Below are positions 42,438 to 53,389 of a stretch of 64,000 nt of DNA, one piece after another. The notes beneath the pieces are model-generated. The model saw nothing but the letters and a program-made list of their open reading frames with translations, was not told where the DNA came from and made no database searches. A program made the translations under genes and the position numbers. Position 1 is the first letter of the stretch; each line of letters opens with the position of its first letter. The DNA comes from Mycolicibacter longobardus (GTDB lineage Bacteria > Actinomycetota > Actinomycetes > Mycobacteriales > Mycobacteriaceae). Where the stretch lies: NCBI RefSeq assembly GCF_002102265.1, contig NZ_LQPG01000011.1, positions 124,001 through 188,000 on the forward strand, written 5' to 3'.

Positions 42438-44446
42438 GACGGGCCGAGCGGGGTACCGGGCCGGCGCGACGCGCCGACAGCTCGGCCAAGGCCGCCAGGC
42501 GCAAAGCCGGCCGAGCCGTCAAGCCCACCCCGCCGGCCAAGACCGCTAAGACGGCCAAGTCAGCCAAGGAGCCGAAAGCAACTCCGACAACCGGACATTC
42601 GGCCCGCGAGCGTCGTACCCGGCCCGCCGCCGAGCTGGGTCTGCGCAGCGCGTCATTCGTCTTCCGGCACCGCACCGGCAACGCGGTCATCTTCCTGGTG
42701 CTGGCGCTGTCGGCGGCCCAGCTGTTCTACCTGCAGGTCCCGCGCGCATCCGGACTGCGCGCCGAGGCCGCCGGACAGCTCAAGGTCACCGACGTCCAAC
42801 AGGCGATGCGTGGCGACATCATCGACCGCAACGGCGACAAGCTGGCGTTCACCATCGAGGCGCGGGCACTGTCCTTCCAGCCGGTCAAGATCGGCAAGCA
42901 GCTCGCGGAGGCCAAGAAGAAGGACCCCGCCTCCCCGGACCCACAGCTGCGGCTGCAGGAGATCGCGAAGGAGATCGCCGTCCGGCTCGGCAACAAACCG
43001 GACGCGGCGACCTTGCTCAAGAAGCTGCGCAGCAACGACACCTTCGTCTACCTCGCCCGCGCCGTCGACCCGGCGGTGGCCGAGGCGATCACCGAGAAGT
43101 GCCCGGAGGTCGGCAGCGAGCGTCAGGACCTGCGGCAATACCCGGGAGGGTCGCTGGCCGCCAACATCGTCGGTGGCATCGACTGGGACGGCCACGGCCT
43201 GCTGGGCCTGGAGGACTCGATGGACGCCGTGCTGGCCGGAACCGACGGGTCGGTCACCTATGACCGCGGCTCCGACGGCGTGGTGATCCCGGGCAGCTAC
43301 CGCAACCGCCACCGAGCCGTCAACGGCTCGACGATCCAGCTCACCCTCGACGACGACATCCAGTTCTACGTTCAGCAGCAGGTGCAGCAGGCCAAGAACG
43401 TCTCCGGTGCCCACAACGTCACGGCGGTGGTGTTGGACGCCAAGAACGGCGAGGTGCTGGCGATGGCCGGTGACAACACCTTCGATCCGTCCCAGGACGT
43501 CGGGCGCCAGGAGGACCGGGAGCTCGGCAATCCGGCGGTGTCCTCGCCGTTCGAGCCCGGCTCGGTGAACAAGATCATCACCGCCGCCTCGGTCATCGAG
43601 CACGGCCTGTCCAACCCCGACGAGGTCCTGCAGGTCCCCGGATCGATCAACGTCGCCGACGTCACCGTCAGCGACGCGTGGGAGCACGGCGTCGCGCCCT
43701 ACACCACGACCGGGATCTTCGGTAAGTCCTCCAACGTGGGCACCCTGATGCTCGCGCAGCGGGTGGGGCCCGAGCGTTGGTTCGACATGCTGGAGAAGTT
43801 CGGGCTGGGACAGCGCACCGGTGTGGCTCTGCCCGGCGAGAGCGCCGGCCTGGTCCCGCCGGTGGATCAGTGGTCGGGCAGCTCGTTCGCCAACCTGCCG
43901 ATCGGCCAGGGACTTTCGATGACATTGCTGCAGATGGCCGGGATGTACCAGGCCATCGCCAACGACGGGCTGCGGATCCCGCCGCGAATCATCAAGTCCA
44001 CCATCGCCGCCGACGGCAGTCGCACCGAGGAACCGCGGCCCGAAGGCGTCCGGGTCGTGTCGGAGCAGACCGCGACGACCGTGCGCAACATGCTGCGCTC
44101 GGTGGTGCAGCGCGATCCGACGGGTGTTCAGCAGGGCACCGGGTGGCAGGCCGCGGTCGACGGCTACCAGATCGCCGGGAAGACCGGTACCGCGCAGCAG
44201 ATCAACCCGGCCTGTGGTTGCTATTACGACGACGTCTACTGGATCACCTTCGCCGGGATCGCGCCTGCGGACAATCCGCGCTACGTCATCGGCCTGATGA
44301 TGGACAACCCCCACCACGCCGCCGACGGATCACCGGGCACCTCGGCCGCCCCGTTGTTCCACAACATCGCCAGCTGGCTGTTGCAGCGCCACAACGTGCC
44401 GCTGTCGCCCGACCCCGGCCCGCCGCTGATCCTGCAGGCGATGTAG
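42434..44446 (+). CDS. pbpB: Septal class B penicillin-binding protein PbpB (FtsI/PBP3)
   Basis: D,D-transpeptidase that crosslinks septal peptidoglycan with FtsW. A basic cytoplasmic region precedes one helix (NAVIFLVLALSAAQLFYLQV) and the dimerisation domain (RGDIIDRNGDKLAFTIEAR). The transpeptidase motifs are intact: SVNK with nucleophile Ser377, SSN at ~432-434, and KTGT at ~583-586. Length 670 aa. Start ATG 42434 overlaps the FtsL-like stop. Confidence 0.96.
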   Translation: MRRAERGTGPARRADSSAKAARRKAGRAVKPTPPAKTAKTAKSAKEPKATPTTGHSARERRTRPAAELGLRSASFVFRHRTGNAVIFLVLALSAAQLFYLQVPRASGLRAEAAGQLKVTDVQQAMRGDIIDRNGDKLAFTIEARALSFQPVKIGKQLAEAKKKDPASPDPQLRLQEIAKEIAVRLGNKPDAATLLKKLRSNDTFVYLARAVDPAVAEAITEKCPEVGSERQDLRQYPGGSLAANIVGGIDWDGHGLLGLEDSMDAVLAGTDGSVTYDRGSDGVVIPGSYRNRHRAVNGSTIQLTLDDDIQFYVQQQVQQAKNVSGAHNVTAVVLDAKNGEVLAMAGDNTFDPSQDVGRQEDRELGNPAVSSPFEPGSVNKIITAASVIEHGLSNPDEVLQVPGSINVADVTVSDAWEHGVAPYTTTGIFGKSSNVGTLMLAQRVGPERWFDMLEKFGLGQRTGVALPGESAGLVPPVDQWSGSSFANLPIGQGLSMTLLQMAGMYQAIANDGLRIPPRIIKSTIAADGSRTEEPRPEGVRVVSEQTATTVRNMLRSVVQRDPTGVQQGTGWQAAVDGYQIAGKTGTAQQINPACGCYYDDVYWITFAGIAPADNPRYVIGLMMDNPHHAADGSPGTSAAPLFHNIASWLLQRHNVPLSPDPGPPLILQAM

Positions 44447-44593
44447 AGGTTCTCCTACGCCGGACGCTCGCCTTCACACTGGGGTTTCCGAGACGAGAAT
44501 GTCTGGATTTTCGGATCTGAGCAGTGGCTTTGTGCTTATCGTTCGGACATCGCTGGAACAAGTGGATTCCGGCACCGAAAGAAAGGGTCGATC

Positions 44594-44866
44594 ATGGCCC
44601 GAAAAAGAATTGCGAGCGGTAACCGAATTCCGGCGATCCTGGCAGCCGCGACCGGCATCGTTGCTGTCGGGTTGCTCGGTAGCCCCATCGTGAGTGGATA
44701 TGAAGCCGGCGTCGCGAGCGGATATCAAGCCAGCGGCTGCTTCATGACCAAGTCCGGTGACCGCTGTGTGGACCTACCGGATCCGACCGAGTATGGGTGC
44801 GCACCCGGGGACTTCAAATGCATGTTTGACAAAAGGGCTCAGCAGCCGCCACCTTCCGACGGCTGA
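44594..44866 (+). CDS. Small secreted four-cysteine protein of unknown function
   Basis: 90-aa protein not recognised as a known family. A basic start (MARKRIASGNRIP) and hydrophobic core (AILAAATGIVAVGLLGSPIVSG) look like a signal peptide or anchor. The short mature part holds four cysteines (SGCF, DRCV, YGCA, FKCM) that could make two disulfides, ending in a Pro-rich tail. Start ATG 44594 follows GAAAGGGTCGATC. It interrupts the usual pbpB-murE order with its own upstream region (147 bp, noticeably AT-richer) and a downstream hairpin, so it is probably its own transcription unit. In M. tuberculosis this gap holds unrelated genes, including a PE_PGRS. Confidence 0.6.
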   Translation: MARKRIASGNRIPAILAAATGIVAVGLLGSPIVSGYEAGVASGYQASGCFMTKSGDRCVDLPDPTEYGCAPGDFKCMFDKRAQQPPPSDG

Positions 44867-44924
44867 ATTGTCGGGTTCATTCGGCGGCGGGGCGGGACGG
44901 AACCCGCCGCCCAGCCCGGACAAT
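44867..44924 (+). terminator. Nested hairpin after the small secreted protein gene
   Basis: The outer stem ATTGTCGGG (44867-44875) pairs with CCCGGACAAT (44915-44924, one bulged base); the inner stem GGCGGCGGG (44883-44891) pairs with CCCGCCGCC (44903-44911). No T-tract. Includes an 18-bp sequence (44870-44887) identical to the flank of interspersed element copy A. Probably a terminator or 3' stabiliser ahead of murE. Confidence 0.5.
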
Positions 44925-45044
44925 CGCCACCGTTGTGACCCGCCGTCGGCCCAAGGCGGATCGCCTGCACCGCGGTCGCCGTCCGCCTAGGTAGTCTCAG
45001 GTCCGATCCTGACGACCTGGCCGTGGCCGATGGAGGTGATGGCG

Positions 45045-46598
45045 GTGCCTGCTGCTCTGCGCCCTGACGTCGGTGCAGGCACGTCGCTGCGTGCGCTGGC
45101 GGCCCAGATCGGGGCGGTCGCGGCCACCGGCGACGTGGTGCCGGAGCTGCCGATCACCGGGCTGACCCTGCGTGCCCAGGATGTGCGCCCGGGCGACCTG
45201 TTCGCGGCGCTGCCCGGCACGACCACCCACGGGGCACGGTTCGTGGCCGACGCGGTCGCCCGGGGCGCGGCAGCGGTGCTCTCCGACGGGACGGGAGTCA
45301 CCGAAATCGCCGACAGCACAACCGCACCCGACACCCCGGTGCTGGTTCATCCGGCTCCCCGCACCGTCTTGGGTGAACTGGCGGCCACCGTCTACGGACA
45401 TCCTTGCGAGCGGGTCACGGTCATCGGGATCACCGGGACATCCGGCAAGACCACCACCACCTATCTGGTCGAGGCGGGGTTGCGTGCCGCGGGCCGAACC
45501 GCCGGGCTGATCGGCACGGTGGGGGTCCGCATCGACGGCGCCGACCTTCCCAGTGCGCTGACCACGCCGGAGGCGCCGGCTCTGCAGGCGCTGCTGGCGC
45601 TGATGGCCCAGCGCGGAGTCGACACCGCGGTGATGGAGGTGTCCAGCCATGCCCTGACGCTGGGCCGGGTGGACGGCACCCGGTTTGCGGTGGGTGCCTT
45701 CACCAACCTGTCCCGTGACCACCTCGACTTTCACCCGACCATGGCGGACTACTTCGAGGCCAAGGCCCGGTTGATCGATCCGGCGTCACCCCTGCACGCC
45801 GCCCGGGCGGTGGTCTGTGTGGACGACGACGCCGGCCAGGCAATGGCGGCGCGCGCCACCGCACCGATCACTGTCAGCGCGACGGGCCGCCCGGCGGACT
45901 GGGGCATCGAACAGCTGAGCACCGGTGGCGCGGGCTCACGCGGAAGGGAGTTCGTGGCCGTCGACCCGGCCGGCGTGCACCATGAGATCGGTATCGGGCT
46001 GCCCGGGGACTACAACGTCGCGAATTGTCTTGTGGCGCTGGCCATCCTCGATGCGGTGGGGGTGTCGCCGGAGCAGGCGGCCCCCGGCCTGCGTGACGCG
46101 CGGGTTCCCGGCCGGATGGAGCCGATCGACCGCGGGCAGAGCTTCCTGGCGGTGGTCGACTACGCGCACAAACCGGGTGCCCTGGCCGCGGTGCTGCAGA
46201 CCCTGCGCCAGGAGTTGGGCGACACGGCCGGGCGGCTGGCGGTGGTGTTCGGCGCCGGCGGCGACCGTGATCACGGCAAGCGCGAGCCGATGGGCCGGAT
46301 CGCCGCGGAGACGGCCGATCTGGTGGTGGTCACCGATGACAACCCGCGTGGGGAGGACCCCGCCGATATCCGGCGCGCCATCCTGGCCGGTGCCGCCGCC
46401 GGTCCCGCCGAGGTGGTCGAGATCGGTGACCGGCGGGCTGCGATCGAGCACGCGGTGCGCTGGGCACGACCCGGTGACGTGGTGCTGGTCGCGGGCAAGG
46501 GACACGAAACCGGTCAGACCGCCGGCGGGCGGACTCAGCCCTTCGACGACCGGGTGGAGTTGGCCCAGGCGCTGGAAGCGCGGGAGCAGCACAGATGA
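45045..46598 (+). CDS. murE: UDP-MurNAc-L-Ala-D-Glu:meso-DAP ligase MurE
   Basis: Adds meso-diaminopimelate to the peptidoglycan precursor in the cytoplasm. ATP-binding loop [43 protein letters not shown], and DNPR in [12 protein letters not shown], the meso-DAP specificity motif. Start GTG 45045 was chosen because GGAGGTGA sits 8 nt upstream (517 aa); upstream ATGs at 45030 and 45039 overlap that ribosome-binding site. Its stop overlaps the murF start. Confidence 0.95.
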   Translation: MPAALRPDVGAGTSLRALAAQIGAVAATGDVVPELPITGLTLRAQDVRPGDLFAALPGTTTHGARFVADAVARGAAAVLSDGTGVTEIADSTTAPDTPVLVHPAPRTVLGELAATVYGHPCERVTVIGITGTSGKTTTTYLVEAGLRAAGRTAGLIGTVGVRIDGADLPSALTTPEAPALQALLALMAQRGVDTAVMEVSSHALTLGRVDGTRFAVGAFTNLSRDHLDFHPTMADYFEAKARLIDPASPLHAARAVVCVDDDAGQAMAARATAPITVSATGRPADWGIEQLSTGGAGSRGREFVAVDPAGVHHEIGIGLPGDYNVANCLVALAILDAVGVSPEQAAPGLRDARVPGRMEPIDRGQSFLAVVDYAHKPGALAAVLQTLRQELGDTAGRLAVVFGAGGDRDHGKREPMGRIAAETADLVVVTDDNPRGEDPADIRRAILAGAAAGPAEVVEIGDRRAAIEHAVRWARPGDVVLVAGKGHETGQTAGGRTQPFDDRVELAQALEAREQHR

Positions 46599-48103
46599 TC
46601 GCGCTGACGGTCGCGCAGATCGCCGAGATCGTCGGCGGCCGGCTGGCCGACATCTCCCCGGAGCAGGCCGCACGCACCGTCGTCACCGGGACCGTCGAGT
46701 TCGATTCCCGCCGGATCGCCCCGGGCGGGTTGTTCCTGGCGTTGCCCGGGGCGCGTGCCGACGGCCACGACCATGCGGCGGCGGCAGTGGCCGCCGGTGC
46801 GGCCGCGGTACTGGCTGCCCGTCCGGTCGGGGTGCCGGCCATCGTTGTCAGCCCGGCGGACTCGGCACCGGACAGTCGCTCCGGTGCACTCGAGCACGAC
46901 GACGCGGCCGGATCCGGCGCGGCGGTGCTGGCGGCGTTGGCCAAACTGGCCGCGGCGGTCTCCGCCGTCCTGGTGGCCAAGGGCCTCACGATCGTCGGTA
47001 TCACCGGATCGTCGGGCAAGACCTCGACGAAGGATCTGATCGCCGCGGTGCTGGCGCCGCTGGGGGAGGTGGTGGCCCCGCCCGGGTCGTTCAACAACGA
47101 GCTGGGCCACCCGTGGACGGTGCTGCGGGCCGACGAGAACACCGACTACCTGGTGCTGGAGCTGTCCGCGCGGCATCGCGGCAACATCGCGGAGCTGGCG
47201 GCCATCGCCCCGCCGCAGGTGGCGGTCGTGCTCAACGTCGGGACCGCGCACCTGGGCGAGTTCGGCTCCCGCGAGGCGATTGCCGAGACCAAAGCCGAAC
47301 TGGCGCAAGCTGTTCCGGAGTCCGGCGTAGTGGTCCTCAACGTCGACGACCCGGCGGTCGCGGCGATGGCCGGCAAGACCGCCGCCCGGGTGGTGCGGGT
47401 CAGCCGCGCGGCCCCCGCCGACGTGTGGGCCGGGCCGGTGGCGCTCGACGAGCTGGCCCGCCCGCGGTTCACCCTGCACTCGGGGCAGGGTGAATCCCAG
47501 GTACGGCTCGGGGTGTCCGGGGATCACCAGGTCGGCAACGCGCTGTGCGCGGCCGCGGTCGCCTTGGAATGCGGTGCCACGCCGCAGCAGGTGACCGACG
47601 CCCTGGCCGGTGCCGGACCGATATCGCGGCACCGGATGCAGGTCAGTACCCGCGCGGACGGGGTGACTGTGATCGACGACTCCTACAACGCCAATCCGGA
47701 CTCCATGCGGGCGGCGCTGCAGGCGCTGGCCTGGATCGCCCGCGGTGAGGATCCCGGCGCCGAGGTACGGCGCAGCTGGGCGGTGTTGGGGGAGATGGCC
47801 GAGCTGGGCGAGGACGCGATATCTGAGCATGACCGCATCGGACGGCTCGCGGTGCGCTTAGATGTGTCTCGTCTCATTGTCGTCGGAGTAGGGAGATCGA
47901 TGGGCGCGATGCTGCACGGCGCGGTCATGGAGGGATCCTGGGGCGCCGAGGCCACCGCGGTACAAGACGTCGATGCCGCCCTGGCCCTGTTGCGCTCCGA
48001 GTTGCGGCCCGGCGACGTGGTGCTGGTCAAGGCTTCCAACTCGGCGGGGTTGACCGCCCTGGCTGAGGCTCTGACCAGCGAAGACCCAGGAGATCGCCGA
48101 TGA
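46595..48103 (+). CDS. murF: UDP-MurNAc-tripeptide:D-Ala-D-Ala ligase MurF
   Basis: Completes the stem pentapeptide. Features: [19 protein letters not shown] in the N-terminal UDP-binding domain, the ATP loop [43 protein letters not shown] and [13 protein letters not shown] in the C-terminal domain. 502 aa; ATGA overlaps at both ends (46595-46598 and 48100-48103) couple it to murE and murX. Confidence 0.96.
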   Translation: MIALTVAQIAEIVGGRLADISPEQAARTVVTGTVEFDSRRIAPGGLFLALPGARADGHDHAAAAVAAGAAAVLAARPVGVPAIVVSPADSAPDSRSGALEHDDAAGSGAAVLAALAKLAAAVSAVLVAKGLTIVGITGSSGKTSTKDLIAAVLAPLGEVVAPPGSFNNELGHPWTVLRADENTDYLVLELSARHRGNIAELAAIAPPQVAVVLNVGTAHLGEFGSREAIAETKAELAQAVPESGVVVLNVDDPAVAAMAGKTAARVVRVSRAAPADVWAGPVALDELARPRFTLHSGQGESQVRLGVSGDHQVGNALCAAAVALECGATPQQVTDALAGAGPISRHRMQVSTRADGVTVIDDSYNANPDSMRAALQALAWIARGEDPGAEVRRSWAVLGEMAELGEDAISEHDRIGRLAVRLDVSRLIVVGVGRSMGAMLHGAVMEGSWGAEATAVQDVDAALALLRSELRPGDVVLVKASNSAGLTALAEALTSEDPGDRR

Positions 48104-49179
48104 TAATGATCCTCGTCGCCGCGGGCGTCGCGCTGCTGGTCGCGATCCTGCTGACCCCGGTGCTGATCCGGGTGTTCACCAAGCAGGGGTTCGGCCAGGA
48201 GATCCGCGAGGACGGCCCGGCCAGCCACCAGAGCAAACGCGGCACCCCGTCGATGGGCGGCGTGGCGATCGTGGCCGGGATCTGGGCGGGCTATCTGACC
48301 GCTCAGCTGGCCGGCCTGGTGTTCTACGGCACCGGGCCGACGGCATCGGGCCTGCTGGTGCTGGGCCTGGCCACCGCGCTGGGCGGGGTCGGTTTCGTCG
48401 ACGACCTGATCAAGATCCGCCGGTCGCGCAACCTCGGCCTGGACAAGACGGCCAAGACCGTCGGACAGGTCACCGCGGCAACGCTGTTCGGGTTGCTGGT
48501 GCTGTGTTTCCGCAACGAGTCCGGGCTGACCCCGGGAAGCCTGCAACTGTCCTACGTCCGCGACATCGCCACCGTGACGCTGCCGGCGGCGGTGTTCGTG
48601 TTGTTCGTCATCCTGATCGTCAGCGCGTGGTCCAACGCGGTCAACTTCACCGACGGCCTGGACGGCCTGGCCGCCGGCTCCATGGCGATGGTCAGCGCCG
48701 CCTACGTGTTGATCACCGTGATGCAGCATCGCAATGCCTGTGCGATCGCGCCCGGGCTGGGCTGCTACAACGTGCGCGATCCCCTGGACCTGGCGCTGAT
48801 CGCCGCCGCGACCGCGGGCGCCTGCATCGGATTCCTGTGGTGGAATGCCGCACCGGCGAAGATCTTCATGGGCGACACCGGGTCGCTGGCGCTGGGCGGG
48901 GTGATCGCCGGCATGTCGATCACCACCCGCACCGAGATCCTCGCGGTGGTGCTCGGCGGACTCTTCGTCGCGGAGATCACCTCGGTCGTGGTGCAGATCC
49001 TGGCGTTTCGCAGCACCGGGCGCCGGGTGTTCCGGATGGCGCCGTTCCATCATCACTTCGAGTTGGCCGGCTGGGCCGAGACCACCGTGATCATCCGGTT
49101 CTGGCTGCTCACCGCCATCGCCTGTGGATTGGGCGTCTCCATGTTCTACGGCGAGTGGTTCACCGCCGTAGGCGGCTGA
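48100..49179 (+). CDS. murX: Phospho-MurNAc-pentapeptide transferase MurX (MraY)
   Basis: Integral membrane enzyme linking phospho-MurNAc-pentapeptide to decaprenyl phosphate to make lipid I. About ten helices; conserved cytoplasmic motifs [64 protein letters not shown] and [12 protein letters not shown] (the HHH motif). 359 aa. Start ATG 48100. Confidence 0.97.
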   Translation: MIMILVAAGVALLVAILLTPVLIRVFTKQGFGQEIREDGPASHQSKRGTPSMGGVAIVAGIWAGYLTAQLAGLVFYGTGPTASGLLVLGLATALGGVGFVDDLIKIRRSRNLGLDKTAKTVGQVTAATLFGLLVLCFRNESGLTPGSLQLSYVRDIATVTLPAAVFVLFVILIVSAWSNAVNFTDGLDGLAAGSMAMVSAAYVLITVMQHRNACAIAPGLGCYNVRDPLDLALIAAATAGACIGFLWWNAAPAKIFMGDTGSLALGGVIAGMSITTRTEILAVVLGGLFVAEITSVVVQILAFRSTGRRVFRMAPFHHHFELAGWAETTVIIRFWLLTAIACGLGVSMFYGEWFTAVGG

Positions 49180-49180
49180 C

Positions 49181-50650
49181 GTGCTGGGCGAGCTGTCCGC
49201 CGGCGCGCGAGTGCTGGTCGCCGGCGCCGGCGTGACCGGCCGGGCGGTGCTGAAGGCGTTGGCGCCGCTGGGCCTGGACCTGACGCTGTGCGACGACGAC
49301 CCTGCCGCGCTGCGTGCGTATGCGGGTGTGACGACGCTGAGCCCCGCCGCAGCCGTGGCGCAGATCGCCGATTACGCCCTGGTGGTCACCAGCCCCGGAT
49401 TCGGCCCCGCCACACCGGTACTGGCGGCGGCGGCCGAAGCCGGGGTGCCGGTGTGGGGCGATGTGGAACTGGCCTGGCGGTTGGATGCCGCCGGCCACTA
49501 CGGACCACCCCGGCGTTGGCTGGTGGTGACCGGCACCAACGGCAAGACCACCACCACGTCGATGCTGTACGCCATGCTGGTCGCCGCGGGCCGGCGTGCC
49601 CAGTTGTGCGGCAACATCGGCAGCCCCGTCCTGGATGTGCTGGGGCAGCCGGCCGAGCTGTTGGCCGTCGAGCTGTCCAGCTTCCAGCTGCACTGGGCCC
49701 CGTCGTTGCGCCCGGAGGCCGGCGCGGTGCTCAACATCGCCGAAGACCACCTGGACTGGCACGGCAGCATGGCCGCCTACACGGCCGACAAGGCACGTGC
49801 CCTAGGCGGGCGGGTGGCGGTGGTCGGCATGGACGACGCGCGTGCGGCAGCGCTGCGGGACACCGCACCGGCCCCGGTGAAAGTGGGTTTCCGGCTCGGC
49901 GAGCCGGCGCCCGGCGAACTCGGGGTGGTCGACGGCATGCTGGTCGACAGGGCCTTTGCCGATCAGGTGGCAGTCGACGGTGTGGCGCTGGCGCCGGTGG
50001 CGTCGATACCGGTGCCCGGACCGGTCGGCACCCTGGACGCGCTGGCCGCCGCCGCCCTGGCCCGCAGCGTGGACGTGCCTCCCGAGGCGATCGCCGATGC
50101 GCTGGCGTCGTTCCAAGTCGGCCGGCACCGGGCCGAACTGGTCGTCGTCGACGCCGGCATCAGCTATGTCGACGACTCCAAGGCCACCAACCCGCACGCG
50201 GCAGAGGCTTCGGTACTGGCCTACCCGCGGGTGGTGTGGGTGGCCGGCGGGCTGCTCAAGGGCGCCTCGGTGGAGGCGACCGTGGCCAGAATCGCCGGTC
50301 ACCTGGCCGGGGCCGTGTTGATCGGTCGGGATCGCGGCGAGGTTGCCAAGGCGTTATCACGACACGCACCGGATGTCCCCGTCGTCCACGTTGTGACAGG
50401 CGAGGATATTGGTATGGGTGATACTGCTGTGCCTCCAGTTACTAGTGTGAGACGAGTAGCTGATGGGCCTGAGGAGTCGCTGGGCGCGCGGGTGATGACG
50501 GCTGTGGTGGCCGCGGCCCGCGACCTGGCCCGGCCGGGCGACACAGTGTTGCTGGCTCCCGCGGGGGCGTCCTTCGACCAGTTCTCCGGGTACGGCGCCC
50601 GAGGCGATGCGTTCGCGGCCGCGGCGCGCTCCGCGGCAGGGTCGGTGTGA
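49181..50650 (+). CDS. murD: UDP-MurNAc-L-Ala:D-Glu ligase MurD
   Basis: Adds D-glutamate to UDP-MurNAc-L-Ala. N-terminal [14 protein letters not shown] (UDP-binding), ATP loop [38 protein letters not shown] and [16 protein letters not shown] are present. 489 aa, start GTG 49181 one base after the murX stop. A less-conserved patch near 50400-50460 in the C-terminal domain interrupts otherwise typical sequence but keeps the frame. The stop overlaps ftsW (GTGA). Confidence 0.95.
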   Translation: MLGELSAGARVLVAGAGVTGRAVLKALAPLGLDLTLCDDDPAALRAYAGVTTLSPAAAVAQIADYALVVTSPGFGPATPVLAAAAEAGVPVWGDVELAWRLDAAGHYGPPRRWLVVTGTNGKTTTTSMLYAMLVAAGRRAQLCGNIGSPVLDVLGQPAELLAVELSSFQLHWAPSLRPEAGAVLNIAEDHLDWHGSMAAYTADKARALGGRVAVVGMDDARAAALRDTAPAPVKVGFRLGEPAPGELGVVDGMLVDRAFADQVAVDGVALAPVASIPVPGPVGTLDALAAAALARSVDVPPEAIADALASFQVGRHRAELVVVDAGISYVDDSKATNPHAAEASVLAYPRVVWVAGGLLKGASVEATVARIAGHLAGAVLIGRDRGEVAKALSRHAPDVPVVHVVTGEDIGMGDTAVPPVTSVRRVADGPEESLGARVMTAVVAAARDLARPGDTVLLAPAGASFDQFSGYGARGDAFAAAARSAAGSV

Positions 50651-52170
50651 TCGGCGTCCTGGCCCGGCTGCGGCGCAATGCCGGGGCCGCCGCCTCCGCC
50701 GATGAGACGACAGCGGACAAGCCCGTCAAGGCCGAGCCGCGCACCCGGTTCGGCGCCTGGCTGGGCCGGCCGATGACGTCGTTTCACCTGATCGTCGCGG
50801 TCGCCGCCCTGCTGACCACGCTGGGCCTGATCATGGTGCTGTCCGCTTCCGGGGTGGAGTCCTACGGTGTCGACGGCTCGGCCTGGCGGATCTTCGGCAA
50901 GCAGGTGCTCTGGACGGTGATCGGGCTGTTCGGCTGCTACGTGGCGTTGCGGATGCCGGTGCGGCTCATGCGCCGCCTGGCTTTTCCCGGCTTCGCGTTC
51001 ACCATCGTGCTGCTGGTGTTGGTGCTGATCCCGGGCATCGGCACGCTGTCCAACGGCTCGCGCGGCTGGTTCGTCATCGCCGGCTTCTCCATGCAGCCCT
51101 CCGAGCTGGCCAAGATCGCCTTCGCGATCTGGGGCGCACACCTGCTGGCGGGACGACGCATGGAGCGGGCGACGCTGCGCGAGATGCTCATCCCGCTGGT
51201 GCCGGCCGCCGTGGTCGCCCTGGCGCTGATCGTCGCCCAGCCCGACCTGGGGCAGACCGTCTCGCTGGGCATCATCCTGCTCGCGCTGCTGTGGTACGCC
51301 GGTCTGCCGCTGAAGGTGTTCACCAGCTCGCTGTTCTCGGTCGTTACGGCCGCGGCGATACTCGCCATCTCGGAGGGCTACCGCTCCGACCGGGTGCGAT
51401 CCTGGCTCGACCCCGACGCGGACCCGATGAACGCCGGCTATCAGGCGCGGCAGGCGAAGTTCGCACTGGCCAACGGCGGCATCTTCGGCGACGGGCTGGG
51501 CCAGGGCACCGCGAAGTGGAACTACCTGCCCAACGCCCACAACGACTTCATCTTCGCCATCATCGGTGAAGAACTCGGCTTCATCGGCGGGTTCGGGCTG
51601 CTGGCGCTGTTCGGCCTGTTCGCCTACACCGGAATGCGGATCGCGAAGCGCTCCGCGGACCCGTTCCTGCGGCTGCTGACCGCGACCACCACGATGTGGG
51701 TGATCGGCCAGTCGTTCATCAACGTCGGCTATGTGATCGGGCTGCTGCCGGTCACCGGAATCCAGCTACCGCTCATATCCGCGGGTGGAACCTCCACCGC
51801 GACAACCTTGTTCATGATCGGCATCATGGCCAATGCGGCCCGGCATGAGCCGGAGGCGGTCGCGGCGCTGCGTGCCGGCCGGGAGGACCGGATGAACCGG
51901 ATCCTGCGGCTGCCGCTGCCGGAACCGTATGCGCCGACCCGGATCGAGGCGCTGCGTGACCGGCTGCGGTCGCGGCCGCAACCGGCCGGACGGCAACGTG
52001 CGGGCGGGCGCACTCCAGCCGGCTCGGGACGGCAGCGCACCACCACGCAGCCGCAGGCCCGGGCGGCGAGTCGAGGCACCGGCCGCGCAGGGCAAAATGG
52101 AGGCGCCCGGCGTCACGCCGGCGCGCGTCCGACAGGCGGTCGCGCACGAGCGTTGGAAGGTCAGCGATAG
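50647..52170 (+). CDS. ftsW: Septal peptidoglycan polymerase FtsW (SEDS family)
   Basis: SEDS glycosyltransferase that polymerises lipid II at the septum with PbpB. 507 aa with about ten helices; motifs include [23 protein letters not shown] (seen as NGSRGWFVI and QPSELAKIA), AQPDLGQTV with the catalytic Asp region, [19 protein letters not shown] and [15 protein letters not shown] basic C-terminal tail ([16 protein letters not shown]) is the mycobacterial cytoplasmic extension. GTG 50647 overlaps the murD stop. Confidence 0.96.
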   Translation: MIGVLARLRRNAGAAASADETTADKPVKAEPRTRFGAWLGRPMTSFHLIVAVAALLTTLGLIMVLSASGVESYGVDGSAWRIFGKQVLWTVIGLFGCYVALRMPVRLMRRLAFPGFAFTIVLLVLVLIPGIGTLSNGSRGWFVIAGFSMQPSELAKIAFAIWGAHLLAGRRMERATLREMLIPLVPAAVVALALIVAQPDLGQTVSLGIILLALLWYAGLPLKVFTSSLFSVVTAAAILAISEGYRSDRVRSWLDPDADPMNAGYQARQAKFALANGGIFGDGLGQGTAKWNYLPNAHNDFIFAIIGEELGFIGGFGLLALFGLFAYTGMRIAKRSADPFLRLLTATTTMWVIGQSFINVGYVIGLLPVTGIQLPLISAGGTSTATTLFMIGIMANAARHEPEAVAALRAGREDRMNRILRLPLPEPYAPTRIEALRDRLRSRPQPAGRQRAGGRTPAGSGRQRTTTQPQARAASRGTGRAGQNGGARRHAGARPTGGRARALEGQR

Positions 52171-52173
52171 GCG

Positions 52174-53319
52174 GTGAACGACTCGGTCATCAAGCCGGAC
52201 CGCGGTGTGCCGCTCTCGGTGGTCCTCGCCGGCGGTGGCACCGCCGGCCATGTCGAGCCTGCGATGGCGGTCGCCGACGCGCTGCGCTCCCTGGACCCGG
52301 ACGTCCGGATCACCGCGCTGGGCACCGCCCGCGGTCTGGAGACCAGACTGGTACCCGCACGCGGTTATGACCTGGAGTTGATCACCCCGGTGCCGTTGCC
52401 GCGCAAGCTCAACGCCGACCTCGCCCGGCTGCCGCTGCGAGTGCTGCGTGCCGTCCGGGAGACCCGGGCGGTGCTGCGCGCCGTGCAGGCCGACGTGGTG
52501 ATCGGCTTCGGCGGCTACGTGGCGCTGCCGGCATATCTGGCCGCGCGTGGCCTCGGTGCGCGGCGGGTTCCGGTGGTGATCCACGAGGCCAACGCACGCG
52601 CCGGTCTGGCCAACCGGGTCGGTGCCCGGGGTGCGCAGCGCGTGCTCTCGGCCGTCCCCGACTGCGGCCTGGCGCACCCCGAGGTGGTCGGGGTGCCGGT
52701 CCGCGCGGCGATCACCACGTTGGACCGGGCGGCGCTGCGCGCGGCGGCGCGCGCTGAGTTCGGCTTCGCCCCGGACGCCCGGGTGCTGTTGGTGTTCGGC
52801 GGATCGCAGGGCGCCCAGTCGATCAACCGGGCGGTAGCCGGGGCAGCCAAACATCTTGCCGCGTCTGGTGTTTCGGTGTTGCACGCGCACGGCCCGAAGA
52901 ACACCCTGGACCTGCCGCAGCCCGCCGAGGGTGATCCGCCGTATGTCGCGGTGCCCTATCTGGACCGGATGGACTTGGCGTATGCGGCCGCCGACCTGGC
53001 GATCTGCCGGTCCGGGGCGATGACGGTCGCCGAGGTGTCGGCGGTCGGGCTGCCGGCGGTGTACGTGCCGCTGCCTATCGGCAACGGCGAACAGCGCCTC
53101 AACGCCCTTCCGGTGGTCAACGCCGGCGGCGGGGTGCTGGTCGACGACGCCGCGCTGACACCGGACTTCGTCGCGGAGACCGTCGCCGGGCTGCTCACCG
53201 ACACCCCGCGACTGGCCGCGATGACAAGCGCCGCGGCCCTGGCCGGGCACCCGGAGGCGGCACGGCGGGTGGCTTCCGTCGCGCTGGATGTCGCGAGCGC
53301 AGCGAGGGACGGCCGGTGA
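52174..53319 (+). CDS. murG: UDP-GlcNAc:lipid I N-acetylglucosaminyltransferase MurG
   Basis: Membrane-associated GT28 enzyme converting lipid I to lipid [22 protein letters not shown] (G-loop 1), [16 protein letters not shown] (G-loop 2), [29 protein letters not shown] (G-loop 3) and [27 protein letters not shown], which carries the donor-binding Glu. 381 aa from GTG 52174. Its last residues are encoded within the first copy of a 56-bp tandem duplication that separates it from murC. Confidence 0.96.
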   Translation: MNDSVIKPDRGVPLSVVLAGGGTAGHVEPAMAVADALRSLDPDVRITALGTARGLETRLVPARGYDLELITPVPLPRKLNADLARLPLRVLRAVRETRAVLRAVQADVVIGFGGYVALPAYLAARGLGARRVPVVIHEANARAGLANRVGARGAQRVLSAVPDCGLAHPEVVGVPVRAAITTLDRAALRAAARAEFGFAPDARVLLVFGGSQGAQSINRAVAGAAKHLAASGVSVLHAHGPKNTLDLPQPAEGDPPYVAVPYLDRMDLAYAAADLAICRSGAMTVAEVSAVGLPAVYVPLPIGNGEQRLNALPVVNAGGGVLVDDAALTPDFVAETVAGLLTDTPRLAAMTSAAALAGHPEAARRVASVALDVASAARDGR

Positions 53320-53389
53320 GCGGCATGAGCGCCGTCGCGCTGGATGTCGCGAGCGCAGCGAGGGACGGCCGGTGAGCGGCATGAGCGCC
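53278..53389 (+). repeat. Perfect 56-bp tandem duplication at the murG/murC junction
   Basis: 53278-53333 and 53334-53389 are identical over all 56 bases. Each copy carries the end of murG, the TGA and the overlapping GTGAGCGGCATGAGC start of murC. The first copy ends murG (stop 53317-53319); the second provides the functional murC start, leaving a redundant 56-bp spacer. The pre-duplication arrangement would have been the usual GTGA overlap. Confidence 0.9.
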
